Shown here: one piece after another, positions 1 to 11,414 of the stretch
How the letters are laid out: every line of letters starts with the position of its first letter
Numbering within the stretch: the stretch's first letter is position 1
Source of the DNA: Erigeron canadensis
Lineage: Eukaryota; Streptophyta; Magnoliopsida; Asterales; Asteraceae
DNA length: 64,000 bases
Direction of reading: 5' to 3'
Assembly: GCF_010389155.1 (NCBI RefSeq)
Contig: NC_057763.1
Location: forward strand, 5,270,649-5,334,648
The notes under the pieces: generated by a model
Told to the model about the DNA's origin: nothing
The model's database searches: none
What the model saw: the letters and a program-made list of their open reading frames with translations, nothing else
Translations under genes and position numbers: made by a program

Positions 1-691
1 GAAGCATCCTCACTGGGTATATATGTAGATGCAGATTCGTTGTGACAATCGCAACATAGATTTGATTATCGTTTATGTTTTTAGGAACTTGTGTGTAATC
101 ATTTAAATAAGAACTTGTGTTGATATTTAATGATTACGTTTGAACTTCAATATTATATATGTTTAAGTTTTATATTGTATTTGTGTGTTATATATTGTTT
201 TGCAGGTACAAGAACATAGAATCAAGGTTTATAAGTGTCGTAGAACACTTAAACGGTGATTGGATGTTATGTACGAGTCAAACGAAGTCAAACAAAGAAC
301 AATGGGTCGTCCCTCGTGCTGACGTCATCAGCATGTAGGAACAACCTCGTGCTAACGTCAGCACGAGGCAGATCGATTGTTTATTGTTTCGGGCCTAATA
401 CGTACTTAAGGCCTAAGCCCACACGATCCAATACGTAATTAGTATAAATACAAGACCTAATCTACGAAATTAGGTTAATGATTTACGAACTCTTGAGAGA
501 TATTCACGAATTTATGAGCTAAGGTTATTTGTTCCTTCGTGTGTTCTTTTACACAAACCACAAGCCTTGTGCATCTCCTTGGGTTGGTTAATTGCTTATT
601 AATCAACAAAAGGCAATAGCAATCTAGTTATCTCAAGAGGATTCCGTACTCTTGACATAACGAATCACGTCTTATTACGATCCACGCAACA
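1..691. repeat. Transposon-derived DNA, probably includes an LTR
   Basis: This stretch has no convincing host ORF. A TATA motif lies near 441-448, followed by a leader-like region. A possible LTR runs from TGTTAT at about 265 to CAACA at about 691, where homology to reverse transcriptase begins directly. No primer-binding site follows, so this is probably a fragment of a different element joined to the truncated copia pol gene. The boundaries are inferred. No matching 5-bp target duplication was found. Confidence 0.35.
345..368. repeat. 9-bp-stem hairpin next to a CRE-like palindrome
   Basis: CCTCGTGCT at 345-353 pairs perfectly with AGCACGAGG at 360-368 around a 6-nt loop. A second, weaker copy of the same motif lies just upstream (312-334) and contains TGACGTCA at 320-327, the core recognised by plant TGA-type bZIP factors. 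Its position upstream of the TATA motif near 444 fits an LTR promoter, but activity is not shown. Confidence 0.5.
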
Positions 692-707
692 ATAGGGCAC
701 CTTACAA

Positions 708-1806
708 TATAGACTGAACAAAGCATTGTATGGTCTTAGGCAAGCTCCCAGAGCCTGGTATGACACTTTAACCAAATATCTTCTAAGGTAATATCTTAAA
801 AGGTTTTCTAATACCTTGTTCATCTTAAAAGAAAAAAGTAATATCTTACTGGTACAAATTTATGTTGATGACATTATATTTGGGTCAACTGATAATGCAA
901 TGTGTGAAAAGTTTTCAAAAATCATGTCTATTGAATATGAAATGAGTTTAATGGGAGAATTAACGTTTTTCTTAGGTCTACAAATTAAACAAACCTCGGA
1001 TGGTATCTTTATCAACCAAGAAAAATATGTCAGAGATTTGTTAAGAAAATACAAATTTGATTCAATCCCATCTAAAACCACACCTATTGCAGCTCCTTTA
1101 AATTTGGAGTCTGACCCAAATGGAAAACCAGTGGATCAAAAAGAATATCGAGGAATGGTTGGTTCACTGATGTACTTAACTGCAAGTCGACCAGATATAA
1201 TGTTTGCAACATGTTTATGTGCCAGATTTCAGGCTAACCCAAAAGAATCACATACGCATGCTGTTAAGCGCATTTTCAGGTACCTAAAAGGGTGCCCTAG
1301 CCTTGGTCTTTGGTATCCCAAAGGCTCAGGGTTAGATCTAATGGGTTGTTCAGATTCAGATCATGCAGGTTGTAAGATTGATAAAAAGTCAACAACTGGA
1401 GGATGGCACTTCCTGGGGGGAAAACTGGTGAGTTGGACCAGTAAGAAGCAGACTTCAGTCTCAATGTCAACTGTTGAGGCAGAGTACATTTCTGCGGCCA
1501 GTTGTTGTGCCCGAATTCTTTGGATCAAAAACCAGTTACTTGATTATGGTATGAAGTACTCAAGAACCCCAATTTTTTTGTGACAACACCAGTGCGATTG
1601 CAATATCTCACAATCCAGTGATGCACTCCAGAACAAAACACATTGACATCAGGTATCATTTCATTCGTGACCATGTTATGAAAGGAGATATTGAAATTCA
1701 TTTCATTCCCACTGACAAACAGTTAGCTGATGTTTTTACAAAACCTCTTGATGAGAAAACCTTTAAACATCTCATCAGCGAACTAGGCATGTTAAATCCT
1801 CATTAA
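708..1806 (+). pseudogene. Copia reverse transcriptase C-terminus and RNase H, broken
   Basis: The reading frame from about 708 shows the RT signature KALYGLRQAPRAWYDTL, then an in-frame TAA at 789-791. Next come the YVDDIIFGS catalytic aspartates (about 861-887), the LMGELTFFLGLQI region, and RNase H with SDSDHAGCKIDKKSTTGG and TVEAEYISAA. Near 1573-1583 a run of seven T shifts the frame (stop at 1581-1583). The rest of RNase H continues in another frame from about 1584, with HSRTKHIDIRYHFIRD and DVFTKPL, to the TAA at 1804-1806. The match to the copia pol C-terminus is clear. The protein is truncated at its N-terminus, where integrase and the RT fingers are missing. Confidence 0.92.
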
Positions 1807-2498
1807 ACTGGTAAGGCCCTCCAGTTGAGGATGGTTCAGGTGATCCTTGATTGGTTGGAGATTGAACGCCATGATGTACTCAAGAACCAGTCCTTGATCA
1901 AATGGATCTCATGTTTAGGAGGAAAAGACTCAAAACATTTTTCTTACTAAATTGCTGTTGCAACTGGAGAGTTCTCCAGTTGAAACTGGTACTGGAGTGT
2001 TTCCCCAGTGTAAATGTTTTGTCTCGTCTTCAAACTGGAGGTTAACCAGATTTTCATAACGGTAAGAATACTTGGTCAGTTGTGTGACACGTGATAATAC
2101 TCGAGTGTACTAACCCACTCACAACTGTCACTTGACGTGTCATTACCATGTTGTAAAAGGATGTACTTTTATTGGGATTGTGAAAAGTTAGTGGGCGAGT
2201 GGGTATATAAGCCATCGTAGCATTTAATGCTGACACTAGGAATTGAATGTTTTGGCTCAAAATTCAAACTTATTTTTAACAAAATATCTAAAAGTTTTGA
2301 TTTTTGATAATAAAATATTCTTTTTAATATTTGGGATTGTGAATCCAACTTATAAATACCCTGTATTTACTTTCACTTATTCACTTTCATTTCAGATTCT
2401 TTCATTCAATTCCAATCATCAACAATTACTTCTTTCTCTCTACTTATTATCAAAACCCTAATCATCAAAATTCCAATCGTTTCTTTATTTATAATCAA
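1807..2498 (+). other. Spacer between pol and the env-like ORF
   Basis: There is no coding potential worth reporting. The motif CTGGAG / CCAGTT and its complement recurs many times, for example around 1960-2045, and recurs again in the 3' LTR. TATA-like sequences occur at about 2203 and 2350. An A/T-rich leader precedes the ATG at 2499, so the downstream ORF could have had its own promoter. That last point is inference. Confidence 0.5.
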
Positions 2499-5400
2499 AT
2501 GGCTCCCAAATCTTCTCACAGCAGAGACATTAATTTGCTCAATGTTCCATACAATCCGTCTTCTCAATTAAATTGTGCACATGGTGCCCCTGAGGCAAAA
2601 TTGATTAAATTGAACCCTAATAATCCCATGGCTAGTTTGAAAGGGGTTCAAACATCCGACTCTCTCATCGGTAGAATACAACATTTTCTTCTGGATTCTC
2701 CCATTGGTGCGACCTTCTCTCTTAATCCACACAAGTTGTACCATGACTACTTGTGTGAATTCTGGTACACTACACAACTCACTGATGACTGTTCATCCAT
2801 TTCTTTTTCTCTCAAGGATGGAACAGTTGCGTGTACCATCACAGCGGATACTGTGAGAGATGCTCTGCATCTCAACTACTGGAGGGAAGGTGAGACTCCA
2901 GTAGTCATTTCCCAAAACATTAACTATCGCCAGGTACTCCTTGACATGGGAAATAAAGAATGTTTGGAGAATGGGGTGCTGAAAACCAAAGGTGCCATGA
3001 CATTGAAGGGACTCACACCCTCGTGGAGATACTTCTTCATTCATCTAGTGGAAAGTATGGGAGGCAGTTTAGGTGGGCTTGACCAGATTAACTCTACCCA
3101 AGCAGAGATGGCTTACTGCTTGTGGAATGGTCTTAGAGTGGATTTTGCTGAAATTATTTTCAGAAGTTTTGTGCAGAAGTTGAAGGATAACAGGGGATTA
3201 TGCATACCCTTCTCCAGATTCTTGTCTCTGGACAGTGATGCTTGTCACAATACTCAGTCACTTTACACTGTCCCAGAGATGCTTAGAAACTTGGACTCTC
3301 TTTGCTCCTCACCTGGAGAGGTCCAGATGCCAAGTAGAATGCAGCTGGCATTCTCAAAAACTGATGCACCAGTCCAAGGTGAGTCAGAAAGACTACTGGG
3401 TGGGCCTTAAAATAATGAGGGACCCACCCGTTCGTCTGCTGGTACTGTGACGATTGCCGAACCTGGGCAGCAGTCTTTCCCCACCAGCTCCAGCATGTCA
3501 GTTCCACCAAAATCTCACCCTGGAGACCTCCCAACAGGTGTCCAGGTAGTTCCAAAGGCAAAACGTTCATCAAAAAGGCGCCTTAGGAGACTGTCAGATC
3601 ATGCCAATGATGATAGTACCATTGCCAACCCTCCAGCCTCTTCCCAAAAAGATGCTGGAGACAGTCAAAGGGATGAACTATAGGCAACCACTTCCGAACA
3701 TGCTGCAGGAGGAAGTGGTGAAGATGTTATTGGGTCAGCCCAGCCCAACTTAGAGTCGGTGACAGCACTTAACTTGCAGATCCATACTTCTGACACACTT
3801 GTAGCACGAACTGACGAAGTTTCTGGTCATTCACAGCCAGAGATCGAGGTTCCAGACTCTATGGCCCATGATACTACAGCTGAGGATCGAGCAGTTGTGG
3901 TTGAGGCACCAGTGACCTCTTTCCAGGGAGAAGATGCTTCGGCAATGGATCCCCTAACTGGTGAAACAATCCAGGCAACTGGAACTGGTCACCAGGAGTC
4001 TGAACAGCCTGTTCAGCCACCCCTATCATTCATGGATCTAGGCATGAGTATGGGTAAGTTTCAGCTTGAATCCTCGGATTCGGATGAGACACATTCTGAC
4101 CAGGAAATGGCTGATGCAGCACCTGATCAGCTTCCTTCCTTTTCTGGTCAACCCCTAGATCTACCAGTTTCAGTTTCACCTTCTAACTTCTCCTCACTAC
4201 AAGAAATTCCTCAATTCGCCTCAAGACAACTCCTCTCTTCCATGAATGTGCTTAGAAATAGACACATTCTAACCCCACCGTCGCCGGCGTACATACCTGA
4301 GCATTCTCAGCCTGTACGTCAACTTGAATCTCTTCCCCTTCTTTCTTCAACAATTCCTCTTGTTTCACCTGGTGCTACTACATCTGGAGGATCAACACTT
4401 GTAACACCTCCTCTAGTTGTACCTGTAGCGTTTCAAACTGGTCCAGTGACACCTGCCCTTCCGTCACTGGATAGCCAGTTTGTCTCCTTTCAATCTGATA
4501 TCCAAAACCTTCTTACAAGGGTTGAGAATATTCAAAAGGTACTTGACAAAAATACCAAGTCCCTCTCCAGGTACCAGAAGGAACACATTACTAATGTCAA
4601 AGTGGTTGACCTGGGGATTAATAAGTTCTCTGCAAATGAGGACTTGGTATTTAACAAGCTCAATGAGTTGGTAAATTCCTCCAATCTACTTACAACATCT
4701 TTAAGGGAGGCTTTTGCACTTACTCAATCTGGAGTCACATCATCTATCACCAACCTGCTGAACACAACTGTTAAATCTTCAGAGGTTGATTTGCACGAAC
4801 TTGAAAGACAGGTTAAGGTACTTATTGAAAAACCTGGTCTGGATGTGATTGAGCTTGGCAACCAGTTGGCCACTTCAGTTGGTCAAAAGATAGAAGACAC
4901 CTTGGGTGCTAGAGAACAACACTTTATGGAAAGGGTGATATCTGAGATCACCAAGACTGCAGCGCCCCAGGTTGATCTCACTCCCATTACATCTGAGATC
5001 CATCAGTTGAGGTGCAGTCTAGATACTCTGGCCAGCAAGGTATCTGAACACTCCACTGCAATACAGAATCTGACGACTGAAGTTGGCAAAACAAAAGATG
5101 AGGAAGTGGTGAAGAATGTTGGTACAACTGGGCTCTCCCTAGATGAGTTGACTATACTTAAAGCTATTCAGGCTGGCCAAACTGAAACAAATGGCAATGT
5201 GTTGGTTCAGTCACAAGAGGTCAATCATCTTTGGAAGACAGTTCGTATGATATGTGGAGTTTTCAAGGAGTGCAAGACCATGGGATCATAGCAACCTCTA
5301 GATCGCTTACCCTCCAGTCCTTCAGATTTTGATGCAATTAGAAAAGGACTAGAAGCTGCCAAGGGGGAAAGAACTGTAAACATTCCCAGCACTCACATTG

Positions 5401-6488
5401 AAACTCCAAGCTCTAGTGTTGGAAAAGAGTTGGTTGTCGCTGCCAGTACTGATGCTAGTATGCAAGTTATTGAAGAATTTGGGGATATTGGTGATAGGGG
5501 AAGAAGGATAAGGGCAAGGCACTTGCAATTGATGAATCTGCCCATCCGGCCACTGGTATACCCTTATTAGAAACTGGAGATCCTGATCAGCTTCCTCCAG
5601 TGACTGAATCTGACAGCAAAAGATTGGCCAGAATTGGAAATGCAATTAATGAAAGAAAGAAACAAAAGAAGGCCAACTTGCTCGTCTCAAGGGTTCAAAT
5701 GCAAGGATTAGGCATACTTGATGTTAATGATGCTAATTTGTTAGGCACCTCACTGGAGCAATACAGGAAGGTCAAAAGTGACCCAAGGATAGTGGGACTT
5801 GTGAATGACATGATTGAAGTCCATCTGGACAAAGACTATCCTGATGATGAAGCTGAGCATGATGCCAAAAATTTAAATATATCAGTGGAGAAGGCAAAGG
5901 AAGCAAGAACTGAGGGGATTCTCCAACGAACTGAGCAAATATTGAAGAAGGTCAAACAAGTATTGAAACCACCCAAGTCTAAGAGCAAGTCAAAGCCTAA
6001 ACCTTTGTCAAGGGATGCAAATTTAAGAACTTGGGTGGAACCCAATGAGCCATCTACTGAAGATATTCGAGCTGCTGTACAAAAACTGAGCACTGATCAA
6101 ACTGGTCAATGAGTCTGACGCACGTGCATACTTAAATGAAGTTCTCCAGCGAAGATATCATCCAGGAAAAATCAATGAAATCAAAGTTATAATCAAACCT
6201 AGAGGAAGGCAATTTGTGGTAACTATTCAATACTTCAAGGGACCACAGCTCACAACTGAGAATCCAGATGTTCATCAATATGGACATTCTGAACATGTTA
6301 AAATGTTAAATCTGCTGGAGGCAAGGCAGCACAAGAATAAGATTGAGAAGGGATGGGTTTATGTACTTCAAAGTCTGATCAAGTTCAAAGAAGATGTTGA
6401 GAAAAGATTGAACTTTAATCTTGAAGATAGACAACCCATCTCTTCAGTTGCAAAGAGAAGAAGAAGTGGTGAAGGGCCATCAGCTTGA
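2499..6488 (+). pseudogene. Env-like / third ORF of a Sirevirus-type retrotransposon, broken
   Basis: Reading frame 2499-5291 is one continuous frame interrupted by TAA at 3408-3410 and TAG at 3681-3683, and closed by TAG at 5289-5291. Coding similarity then runs on in the same frame to about 5500, shifts (stretch 5600-6112), and returns to the first frame near 6100, ending with TGA at 6486-6488. The N-terminal ~270 residues form a globular block with FWYTTQL, DQINSTQAEMAYCLWNGLRV and FSRFLSLDSD, a pattern I recognise from ORFs downstream of copia pol in Asteraceae. A long Pro/Ser/Thr/acidic stretch follows, then a helical, probably coiled-coil block (about 4470-5280), then a basic tail. Sirevirus 'env-like' proteins have no demonstrated envelope function. 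No clear transmembrane segment or signal peptide is visible. Three stops and two frameshifts make it a pseudogene. Confidence 0.72.
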
Positions 6489-6747
6489 GATCTTCTTCAG
6501 TTATCTGTTTTGTAATTTTATCTATTGTCTTGTAACTTTTGTAATTTTATCATGTATATACAAGTTACCAGATTGTAACCACAAGATAGATAACAAATTA
6601 AATCTAACAAACAAAAAACAAACAATCAAGGCATTTAATGATCTATAAAAATGCCTTGGAAACTAGATTAGATTTAGTCACTCAATTCTCTCAAGTTCAC
6701 ACTTGTATAGTTACAAAAAGTTGAACAGACTTGGCAATATTTCAAGA

Positions 6748-6761
6748 CAAATAGGGGAATT
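6748..6761 (+). other. Polypurine tract before the 3' LTR
   Basis: The sequence CAAATAGGGGAATT directly precedes TGTTAGAACC, the probable LTR start at 6762. A purine-rich run at this place is the plus-strand primer site of LTR retrotransposons. Confidence 0.6.
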
Positions 6762-7680
6762 TGTTAGAACCAGTTTCGTCCAAACTGGCCAGTCTCCAGT
6801 TGGATCTGGAGACCAGAAGATTTGTCCAGAAATATATTGAAGTCCAGTTGCAACGTACAGTTTATGCAACTGAAGACTTCCTCCAGTTGAGATTTGATCA
6901 GAACTAAAGACATTCCAAGTGACGTCAAAGACAACAAATGGAAGATAGATAATGACAATGGCAGCGAAGCCCAGTTGGCATTCTACTCAGATCGAAACTG
7001 GAGAATATCAGTTTAAAGCCTTTACAATGCTTTACACTGTTTACGAGGAAGACCTTTTTGCTTTATGCAGCTTTATACAGACAATATCATTTGTCTATGA
7101 TTAAAGTACAAAAGTGCATAAAGCAGGTTAGATAAAGTAATGTCTTGACTTACCTTATCAAGCATTTCAAAGGAACTCACTTAGTTTCCTTAAATGCTGT
7201 CAACCATATTTATACGACAAAGTTGGATTCCCAATGCCAACTTTGTCTATAAATAGAGGTCTTTGCACAACAAGAATATAACTTTGCATATTCAGACTTT
7301 TGGAATATTTTTGGTGTACTTGTGCAATATTCTCTCAATCGTAAAAGGGAACACTTCACAACTTTAAGTGTTTCGATTGTTAAAAGAGAATTTCCTAGTA
7401 TAGATCATTTGTATTTCATAGGTTGTTAGGATATTTAATTTATGTATTATCTTGGTTCCGCAACAACCTTTTATTTTATTTAGTACCAATAAATAAAATA
7501 CATTTGAAAATTACAACTTGGTCTCACCATTTCATTTTAGTATACTTACTTACTTATTGCATTGTCTTCTCTTTGTCACCTACTAAGTAATCTATTCAAG
7601 GACTTGGTATACAATCACTGTAACTGGTCGTCTCCAGTTCAGTGTTTATATTGCAAAGAACTTTCACCATTGACATAGAG
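6762..7680 (+). repeat. 3' LTR of the Sirevirus-type element (end approximate)
   Basis: It starts with TGTTAGAACC after the polypurine tract. U3 is rich in CCAGTT / CTCCAGTT motifs, shared with the pol-env spacer. A TATA box (TCTATAAATAGAGG) sits at about 7247-7260, about 490 bp in, followed by a leader-like region. The 5' LTR is outside the window or lost, so the 3' border could not be fixed by alignment and is given only roughly, between about 7.45 and 7.68 kb. Confidence 0.55.
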
Positions 7681-7869
7681 GTGTCTTTAGTTAGTACCAT
7701 CTCTTGAGTTGGGACTTAAAGGTTCCACAGGACGATTGGAGATGTTTTATCACTCGAATCGAATCATGTTTATTCCAACATAACATACTTGTATTTAACA
7801 AAAATATAATAAATGAAATAGTAAAACGCGATAAATATAAAATAAATAAATAAATAAGTAAATAAAATA

Positions 7870-8750
7870 TACTTTTGGTTCCATTCAAGTTTTAAGCGGT
7901 CCGTTTTTTATACAAAATTGTAAAGTTCAATAAAGGGTAAAAAAAAAAACGATGGGTTTTATTTCAAGTTTTTGGTTTTTCCAGTTTAATTAGTTTTATA
8001 TCTATTTTTCGGGTTTTTCTTTACCCCTGAAACCATGATATATACTAGCATAACATGCCAGCTGTCGGCCTTTTGAGTTTTGAGTACGATGGGTATGTTT
8101 GACAAAACTAGCTGGTGGTTGGTAGCTGTAACTGTAAGTTGTTAGATGTATTTTGATGTTTGGCATAATAGCTGTAGCTTTTAATAAAATGTGTAAAATT
8201 ACCAAAATACACATTAATAATTATTTAATAATAAACATTATATACATACATATCATATCATATTTAAAGTTTTTCCTCAAATAGTTATATAAAATAAAAA
8301 CTCAATGTGTTTCTTACTTATATAAAATACATAAAGCTTTAACTTCATAAAAACTAATACCTTTAAAAAATATTAAAAAGTTTTTTTTTAGAGCTTTTAG
8401 AAGCCACAGGCGATAAGTAGCCTCTCATTTATGTTTATATTGGATTGGATATATAAAAGGTCCATTTAAGTATAGCATGAAGCGGGGGAAAAAAATAGCA
8501 TAAAGCGGAAGAATCTGAAACATTCGAAGGTCACTTAAGTTATTAACACACCAAAAGCTTGTAGCTAGTCGTTAACGCTAGCATGAGTAGCGTTTAAAGA
8601 TGTAGCTTTTTGTAACAATTGAAAAGCTTGAAGCTCTTCTTACCAAACACAATTTTTTAATAAATATGAGTTTTTTCTTAAAAACTTAAAGTTTGAAGCT
8701 CCTAAAAGCTTGCTGCCAAACATACCCGATATAAACAAAGGTTAGCCGAT
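7870..8750 (+). repeat. Diverged direct repeat, copy 1 (split by an insertion)
   Basis: Positions 7870-8090 plus 8728-8750 match 9632-9868 at roughly 80-85% by eye. Shared landmarks are TACTTTTGGTTCC, CATAACATGCCAGCTGTCGG and GGTTAGCCG. Copy 1 is interrupted at 8090/8728 by the transposon at 8091-8727, while copy 2 is uninterrupted there. Confidence 0.8.
8091..8727. mobile_element. 637-bp non-autonomous DNA transposon with 11-bp TIRs
   Basis: The left end GGGTATGTTTG and the right end CAAACATACCC are perfect 11-bp inverted repeats, with partial pairing beyond. The flanks are GAT at 8088-8090 and GAT at 8728-8730. The paralogous segment at 9632-9868 has a single GAT (9846-9848) at the same point, giving an empty site. 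The interior is AT-rich with repeated AGCTTTT motifs and no ORF. A 3-bp duplication suggests PIF/Harbinger- or CACTA-like integration, but the TIR does not settle the family. Confidence 0.8.
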
Positions 8751-8760
8751 TGTCAATCGA

Positions 8761-8955
8761 TAATGTAAATGTAGATAACATAAAATATTTACGGATGCCC
8801 TTTTATTATGGATGCATGATCAATTCTTGTTTAATATTAAAAATAGATAACATAAAGGTTTATTTGACGAATTTGTCATTGAAAATTCGTTATTGTAAAT
8901 GTAGATAACATAAAATAGTTATGAATGCACTTTTATTATGGATGCATTATCAATC
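8761..8955 (+). repeat. Two-copy ~65-bp direct repeat
   Basis: Units 8761-8825 and 8891-8955 share TGTAAATGTAGATAACATAA and the block CTTTTATTATGGATGCAT with a few substitutions. They are separated by 65 bp of unrelated sequence. This is probably a local duplication inside transposon-derived DNA. Confidence 0.75.
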
Positions 8956-9119
8956 GGTTTGTGAATTCAAAATATTTTCGTAATTAGTTATGTGAATAAA
9001 ATAAACGAATAAATTGCCTGTAAGCAAATTCCATTCATATCCATATCCTCACTAATCCACCCGAAGACACGACGATTAATAGGGGTAAACCCTGACCCAT
9101 CAGTCATGAACCTGAGTAT

Positions 9120-9240
9120 ACCCAAACCAAACCTTCATAAAGAGACTTAATACCTATGTCCCCTAATGGTTGAAAATGAGACCTATTGTAAGGGGATACT
9201 CTTTCAACTATTGAGCTAAAGCTCAAGGATATAGTACATT
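9120..9240 (-). repeat. Possible degraded tRNA-derived SINE
   Basis: On the minus strand TAGCTCAATAGTTGAAAGAG (about 9202-9221) resembles a pol III A box, followed about 30 nt later by a GGTCTCATTTTC stretch that could be a decayed B box. No target duplication or tail could be assigned. Treat this as a weak suggestion. Confidence 0.25.
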
Positions 9241-9631
9241 TACTAAATTCAAAGATTATGATGAAATGTGCAAATAATTAATGCGTGTAATTATTGAGGG
9301 AAAAAACTCAGTTGTATTCCGATCCTCCGATGAAGGTTTGGAATATGGGGAGACCCATGTTCAAGGCCTGAGGGGGCAAGACTTGCATCTATTAATCGTT
9401 GGATAGTTTGACAGATTAATAAGAGTTTTCCTCCTTCCATGGTTTTTTAAAATTTCGAATAATATCCTACCTGAGAGATGTAGGTGCCAATGAGTGGAAT
9501 GAACAAACTCTCACCATTTTGAACGTTTCAAAAAAAAAATATACTCTAAGGGTCAAAATTTTGTCTTATTTATTTATTTTAATACTTGTTTTACAATACT
9601 CAACCCCTATAAAAAATAAATTAATAAAACT

Positions 9632-9868
9632 TACTTTTGGTTCCGTTCAAGTTTTAAGGGTCCATTTTTAATACAAAATTGAAGAATTCAGTTTTAAAAA
9701 AAATAATAATAAAAAAAACGATAGTTTTTTATTTCAAGTTTTCGGTTTTTCCAGTTTAGTTTTATATATCTAATTTTCGGTTTTTTCTTTACCCCCATGA
9801 TCCTAGCATAACATGCCAGCTGTCGGCTTTTTGAGTTTTGAGTACGATATACACAAAAGGTTAGCCGG
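9632..9868 (+). repeat. Diverged direct repeat, copy 2 (uninterrupted)
   Basis: This is the partner of 7870-8750. It preserves the pre-insertion sequence at 9846-9848, which lets the insertion in copy 1 be read to the base. Confidence 0.8.
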
Positions 9869-10351
9869 CTAAGGAGTTGTTATCATCGTCCATTGACATT
9901 ATTTGCGACAGCTACCTTTGATTTAATTTGAATATTAAACACATAAAAAATCATAAACCACAAAAAATGATAAACTCGTTTGAAACTATACGTTTTGCCA
10001 TATACACTCGTTAAAATGTATAACTTGTTTTGGACCTGATATGAACCTACACCATTGCGTAAGACAAGTTTAAATAATTGTCGGGTTCAAGACTAGTGTT
10101 TGATCACTAATGATTGGAAAATGATTAGGAATTTTTTTAAAAATTTAACAATAATCATTAAAAGATTAATGGTGACTTGGTGAGTAGCGGTTGTATCGAG
10201 CACTTGAATTCAAAGACATGAGAATAACAAAATATATATACATTCGAAAAACAAATATAAACCAATGACTTTCTATTAAATGTAACTTTCTTTAACATTT
10301 TTTTCACAAACTATTTTTCACAAAAATCTAACAGCATACATTGCTTTGATA
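9869..10351. other. Intergenic, includes 3' region of the downstream minus-strand gene
   Basis: AT-rich sequence with no ORF or recognisable element. The part nearest 10352 would hold the 3' UTR and poly(A) signals of the minus-strand PADRE gene. Confidence 0.5.
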
Positions 10352-10849
10352 CTAACCTTCTGTAATAGTATCCAAAATCGGTTTCCATTGAGGCGATTTA
10401 GGCGAATTTAACATGCCCTCTTCGTTATCACCAACCCGGCGGTCTAAACACTTGTTTATGCTTGTAGCTTGTGGACTACACAATGGACTAGCCACATAAG
10501 GACATCTTGGGGTCAACTTTGCAGGACATTTACCAGTTTTGGCTATGTTTGTAAGCTTCCTAGTTAAACAGGTCAAGTCATCTGGAGACGTGTTAAATCT
10601 AAGGGTCGAATTAGGGAGTACAAAATAGATTTGACCGGTTTGAAGTTGATGGTCTAGCTTGAGAGGAATTAAGCCTTTTTCGAAAATCTCCATCGGAGTA
10701 CATAAAAAGTGTGTTGGGAAGTTGCTTATCACTTGATCAACCGTTGCAGGATCTTCATAGTCTTCTAATAAGCCATTCATATGGACTACTCTTATGGTAT
10801 TGATTTTCACCTCCTTTTTCGATTTCTTGGATGACAAACAAGCACCCAT
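10352..10849 (-). CDS. PADRE (DUF4228) domain protein
   Basis: This is a single-exon gene of 165 residues. The protein opens with MGACLSSKKSKK: Gly2 followed by Cys/Ser and lysines is a typical N-myristoylation/palmitoylation start, so membrane association is likely. A DUF4228/PADRE domain follows: INTIRVVHMNGLLEDYEDP (about 17-35), the ISNFPTHFLCTPMEIF block, LKLDHQLQTGQIYFVLPN (about 64-81), then the S-rich, basic, disordered tail usual in this plant-specific family. PADRE genes are often induced by pathogens and abiotic stress; their biochemical role is unknown. Length is normal for the family. The start is chosen because the Gly2 motif fits the family. No breaks are seen. Confidence 0.88.
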   Translation of the reverse strand: MGACLSSKKSKKEVKINTIRVVHMNGLLEDYEDPATVDQVISNFPTHFLCTPMEIFEKGLIPLKLDHQLQTGQIYFVLPNSTLRFNTSPDDLTCLTRKLTNIAKTGKCPAKLTPRCPYVASPLCSPQATSINKCLDRRVGDNEEGMLNSPKSPQWKPILDTITEG

Positions 10850-10951
10850 CTTGCGTAAAGATACGTGCTATTCTGTCTGATGAGACTTGAACCCACAACT
10901 TTTTAATCAGGGTCGATGCGGCTATAAGTATGTAGAGCTTTGGTTCTATCT

Positions 10952-10959
10952 CTATATAG
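10952..10959 (-). promoter_or_regulatory. Candidate TATA box of the PADRE gene
   Basis: CTATATAGA-type sequence lies about 105 bp upstream of the ATG on the minus strand, a plausible spacing for a short 5' UTR. A weaker alternative is the AT-rich run near 10975-10990. Confidence 0.4.
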
Positions 10960-11414
10960 AACACACGCTCGCCTATAAAATTTTGTATAAAAAAGATTGC
11001 GTGTATAATCTTGGAAATATATATAGATGGAATTAGATAAAGAGTTTACTTGCGAAATGAAATAAGGAGATAGTTGTGGTAGAAGAGACAAAGCGGCCAA
11101 CTACCAATTTTAAAGCTTTGGGGCTTCCGTTGCTTTTTTGGTTGAAGTGATCTTTTCGTTGTAAAGATAGACCATTTCTATCCGATAAATAAACATAGTG
11201 TATAATTTACTCAATTAAACCATTTAAAAAAAACACGTTCAATCTCATATGCAATTTAATAATAGAAACTTTTTTCTTTTCTTTTCTTTTTTTTTTGGCA
11301 AAAAGCGAAAAATATATTAATCACAAAACCAAATTACAAACAACACTACTTATAACCATTTGGACATGCCCAAATAACTATCTAAGCAATGAGAAAAATA
11401 TGTTAAATATGTTA
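10960..11414. other. Upstream region of the PADRE gene
   Basis: This probably contains the promoter. A T-rich run (11269-11296) and an A-rich run occur. No defined element or ORF is supported. Confidence 0.4.

Larger units (their letters stand above)
708..7680 (+). mobile_element. Ty1-copia (Sirevirus-type) retrotransposon, 5'-truncated and decayed
   Basis: The order is a pol remnant (RT and RNase H), a spacer, a long env-like third ORF, a purine-rich tract and a 3' LTR. A large extra ORF between pol and the 3' LTR is the hallmark of the Sirevirus lineage of Ty1-copia elements. The gag, protease, integrase and most of the RT region, plus the 5' LTR, are absent from the window. Stops and frameshifts in both ORFs mean this copy cannot be autonomous. 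The 3' boundary is approximate. Confidence 0.75.

Noticed and set aside
10870..10910. tRNA-like GGTTCAAGTC stretch on the minus strand
   Set aside because: No cloverleaf can be built around it (no acceptor or anticodon arms), and it lies in the leader of the PADRE gene.
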